A stretch of DNA of 8,542 nucleotides, taken from contig JAIFMH010000070.1 in assembly GCA_020048595.1 (NCBI GenBank), positions 1-8,542 of the forward strand, in the 5' to 3' direction. The notes beneath the pieces are model-generated. The model saw nothing but the letters and a program-made list of their open reading frames with translations. It ran no database searches and was not told the origin of the DNA. Source of the DNA: Bacteroidota bacterium (GTDB taxonomy: Bacteria; Bacteroidota; Bacteroidia; Bacteroidales; UBA4417). Shown one piece after another: positions 6,832 to 8,542 of this stretch. A program made the translations under genes and the position numbers. Position 1 is the stretch's first letter. The number at the start of each line of letters is the position of its first letter.

Positions 6832-7184
6832 TTTACACAGGAAAAATCAGAGTTTTACATTCGGGATATTAGTCCAGCTAAATGCATCTTCGACCGGGTA
6901 AAACTACACAATATTTTAATGCATCCAGAAATCAGCCTATGTAATTCCTGTTTTCATTCTCTAAACAAAGGACCTGAAATATTATATTCTTTGGTAAATC
7001 CAATAAAGTGTTCTGGTTAACATTTGTTCCAGATCCGCTGTAAAGCTTGTAAACAATACACTCAAAACATTTTGCATCAGAATACTATAATATAGACTGA
7101 GGTTGTTGTTCGTTCTATTTCAGAAAAAACGTAACGGAATTTAATAACTTAAAATAATAATACAGAAGTAAAAACATATTACTG
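6832..7184. other. 353-bp gap without a recognisable gene
   Basis: Both strands carry only frames of about 20 codons or fewer with no supporting features (for example ATG at 6882, ending after 20 residues). ATGCATC occurs twice (around 6882 and 6920) with a related TGCATCAG near 7073. On the minus strand, TAGTTTTA (about 6898-6905) is a one-mismatch TAnnTTTG element about 65 bp before the start of the small membrane protein and could be its promoter. No strong hairpin with a U-tract was found downstream of the tRNA. Confidence 0.4.
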
Positions 7185-7259
7185 TGCGTGGTACTGGATT
7201 CGAACCAGTGACCCCCGCCCTGTCAAGGCGGTGCTCTAAACCAACTGAGCTAACAACGC
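7185..7259 (-). tRNA. tRNA-Val (GAC)
   Basis: A 75-nt cloverleaf on the minus strand: acceptor GCGTTGT, D-arm GCTC/GAGC with a 10-nt loop, anticodon stem CCGCC/GGCGG with loop TTGACAG (anticodon GAC, template bases 7222-7224), variable GGGTC, and T-arm ACTGG-TTCGAAT-CCAGT. The 3' strand is ACCACGC and the discriminator is A at 7185. Anticodon GAC reads the valine codons GUC and GUU. CCA is not encoded. The acceptor stem has one U5-C68 mismatch; the other six pairs are Watson-Crick. A promoter lies immediately upstream. The complementary strand shows 'GTC' but the T-loop orientation excludes a plus-strand tRNA-Asp. Confidence 0.95.
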
Positions 7260-7270
7260 AGGTTAGATTA

Positions 7271-7301
7271 CAAAAGTAGTATATTATCCGTTCTTATTAA
7301 A
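7271..7301 (-). promoter_or_regulatory. Promoter of tRNA-Val
   Basis: Read on the minus strand: a TTTA -33-like box (7301-7298), 19 bp, then TACTTTTG (7278-7271), a perfect match to TAnnTTTG. The spacing fits the Bacteroidota housekeeping sigma factor. The predicted transcript would start only a few bases before the tRNA 5' end at 7259, as expected for a tRNA gene. Confidence 0.6.
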
Positions 7302-7402
7302 GGAATTATTGAATTTCCGGCTATTTGATTTTGCCTAGATATAATGACATCATTTTTGCTGTTTTTTTTCGGCTGACTTATTATTTGATTGCTGTAATAA
7401 TA

Positions 7403-7410
7403 TACTTTTG
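7403..7410 (+). promoter_or_regulatory. -7 promoter element of the DPP-IV-like gene
   Basis: TACTTTTG, a perfect TAnnTTTG match and identical to the tRNA-Val element on the opposite strand 125 bp away. It lies 17 bp before the ATG at 7428, leaving a short, A-rich leader (AAGAAAATACAAAAAAA). A TTTG at 7384-7387 sits upstream with a 15-bp spacer, shorter than the usual 19-21 bp, so the -33 box is uncertain. Confidence 0.5.
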
Positions 7411-7427
7411 AAGAAAATACAAAAAAA

Positions 7428-8542
7428 ATGAGAAACATACTTTTAAGCCTGTCTATTTTAATCTTATGCTTGCTTTTAATCTCGAAAGCAGGAGCACAAA
7501 ACGGTACAAAACAATTTGAATTTGATGATTTTTTTAAGAATTATACATTTTATTCTCCCGGCGTACGTGGCTTCAGGTCAATGAATGATGGGGAAACCTA
7601 TAGTGTAGCCGAAGCACGCGGAACCAAACTTGTTGTTCATAGTTACGAAACCGGTGAAACAGTGAAAACGCTTCTTGATCTAGCTTCAATCAATAACGAA
7701 AGACTTAAGGCTTTCGGTGATTACAGTTTTAATTCCGACGAAACAAAAGTACTGCTGCTCACTGACAGAGAGTCTATTTACCGGCGTTCATTTACAGCCA
7801 ATTATTTTGTTTATGATCTGGCGAAACAAACACTTACATCTGTTTCAGAAAACGGAAAACAGCAGTTAGCAACTTTCTCCCCTGATGGAAACAAGGTAGC
7901 ATTTGTACGTTCAAACAATCTGTTTTTTACTGATCTGGCAACTGGTATAGAAACTCAGATTACATCAGACGGGAAGTTTAATCACATCATTAACGGAGTT
8001 CCCGATTGGGTTTATGAAGAAGAATTTGAGTTTAATAAAGCGTTTGAATGGTCACCTGACGGGAAATTCCTGGCGTGGGTAAGGTTCGACGAGAGTTTGG
8101 TCCCACAGTTCAGCATGAGTATGTTTCAGGGACAAGTACCGGCATTGGATGATAACAAACTCTATCCGGGTGTTGAAACTTTCAAATATCCGAAAGCCGG
8201 TGAAGCGAACTCAATTGTAAGTGTTCACACATATAATATTGCAACTAAGGAGAAACATACTATGGATATCGGACCTGAAGCTGATATTTATATTCCACGA
8301 ATCCGTTTTACTCAGGACCCCGGCCAACTGGCAATATTCAGGCTTAACCGCCTTCAGAATAATTTTGAAATATTACTTGCTGCTCCGGCTACCGGCAAAA
8401 CACAGGTTTTACTCACCGAAACCAACAAGTATTATCTTGATGAAAAATATTTTGATGATATAAAATTCCTTGATGATAAAACCCATTTTATTATGAGAAG
8501 TGAGCGTGATGGATATGCCCACATCTATATATTCAATATGCA
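7428..8542 (+). CDS. Secreted S9B peptidase, dipeptidyl-peptidase IV-like (5' part only)
   Basis: The frame is open from ATG 7428 to the window end: 371 codons, with no stop. A signal peptide (about 1-24, cleavage near AGA-Q) is followed by the eight-bladed beta-propeller of DPP-IV-type enzymes. YRRSFTANYFVYDL at 118-131 corresponds to the segment with the substrate-binding Arg in DPP4. GVPDWVYEEEFEF at 190-202 carries the Glu pair (within E197-E199) that holds the substrate N-terminus, followed by FEWSPDGKFLAWVRFDE at 206-222. WD40-like SPDGxxxAxV strands recur at 151-160 and 209-217. Such enzymes release X-Pro or X-Ala dipeptides from peptide N-termini in the periplasm or at the surface. 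The alpha/beta-hydrolase domain with Ser, Asp and His lies beyond the window, so activity cannot be judged. The related prolyl tripeptidyl peptidase is the main alternative. The start sits after an A-rich leader and a matching promoter. Confidence 0.9.
   Translation, partial: MRNILLSLSILILCLLLISKAGAQNGTKQFEFDDFFKNYTFYSPGVRGFRSMNDGETYSVAEARGTKLVVHSYETGETVKTLLDLASINNERLKAFGDYSFNSDETKVLLLTDRESIYRRSFTANYFVYDLAKQTLTSVSENGKQQLATFSPDGNKVAFVRSNNLFFTDLATGIETQITSDGKFNHIINGVPDWVYEEEFEFNKAFEWSPDGKFLAWVRFDESLVPQFSMSMFQGQVPALDDNKLYPGVETFKYPKAGEANSIVSVHTYNIATKEKHTMDIGPEADIYIPRIRFTQDPGQLAIFRLNRLQNNFEILLAAPATGKTQVLLTETNKYYLDEKYFDDIKFLDDKTHFIMRSERDGYAHIYIFNM

Noticed and set aside
7148..7184. Possible minus-strand terminator hairpin just after the tRNA
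   Set aside because: The best stem (AGTAATA with TATTATT) needs a G-U pair, has a 14-base loop and no clean U-tract.
7185..7259. tRNA as an integration site for a mobile element
   Set aside because: No duplicated tRNA 3' fragment, integrase or foreign gene is visible on either side in this window.

Overview
The window looks like an ordinary chromosomal stretch from a member of the Bacteroidota (Bacteroidales/Cytophagales-like). This rests on several observations. No gene start has a Shine-Dalgarno sequence; the bases before the ATGs are A/T-rich. Upstream elements match the Bacteroidota -7 consensus TAnnTTTG. Signal peptides end in '(A)QAQ' or 'AGAQ'. The protein families present (short ComEC without a metallo-hydrolase active site, DUF192, secreted endonuclease/exonuclease/phosphatase, DPP-IV-like S9 peptidase) are typical of that phylum. 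The genus cannot be fixed from the sequence alone. No insertion sequence, phage gene, CRISPR array or other clear sign of recent transfer was seen.

Layout. (1) Bases 1-54 are the last 17 codons of an upstream gene, possibly lpxB. A 253-bp AT-rich gap follows. (2) comEC (308-2374, +) is a complete 688-residue ComEC/Rec2 DNA-uptake channel protein. (3) It converges on a minus-strand pair: a secreted EEP-superfamily nuclease/phosphatase (4136-3057) followed 61 bp later by a membrane-anchored DUF192 protein (2995-2456). These two probably form one transcription unit from a promoter at about 4158-4165. (4) Divergent from that pair, 4330-6249 (+) encodes a 639-residue polytopic membrane iron-sulfur protein of the NapH/CcoG type. 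Its long C-terminal extension looks like three tandem HMA-like (ferredoxin-fold) modules with lost metal ligands; this is the most unusual gene in the window. (5) It converges on a small four-helix membrane protein of unknown function (6831-6403, -). (6) After a 353-bp gap with no recognisable gene comes tRNA-Val(GAC) (7259-7185, -), with a mismatch in its acceptor stem and a good promoter just upstream. (7) Divergent from the tRNA, a secreted S9B peptidase (DPP-IV-like) starts at 7428 and runs off the right end of the window with only its beta-propeller part present.

The genes do not form one pathway. They divide into independent transcription units: DNA uptake (comEC), an exported EEP/DUF192 pair, a redox protein, a tRNA, and peptide scavenging (DPP-IV-like). 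The feature most likely to be under-described is the fusion of a NapH/CcoG-type ferredoxin membrane core to degenerate HMA repeats predicted to lie in the periplasm.
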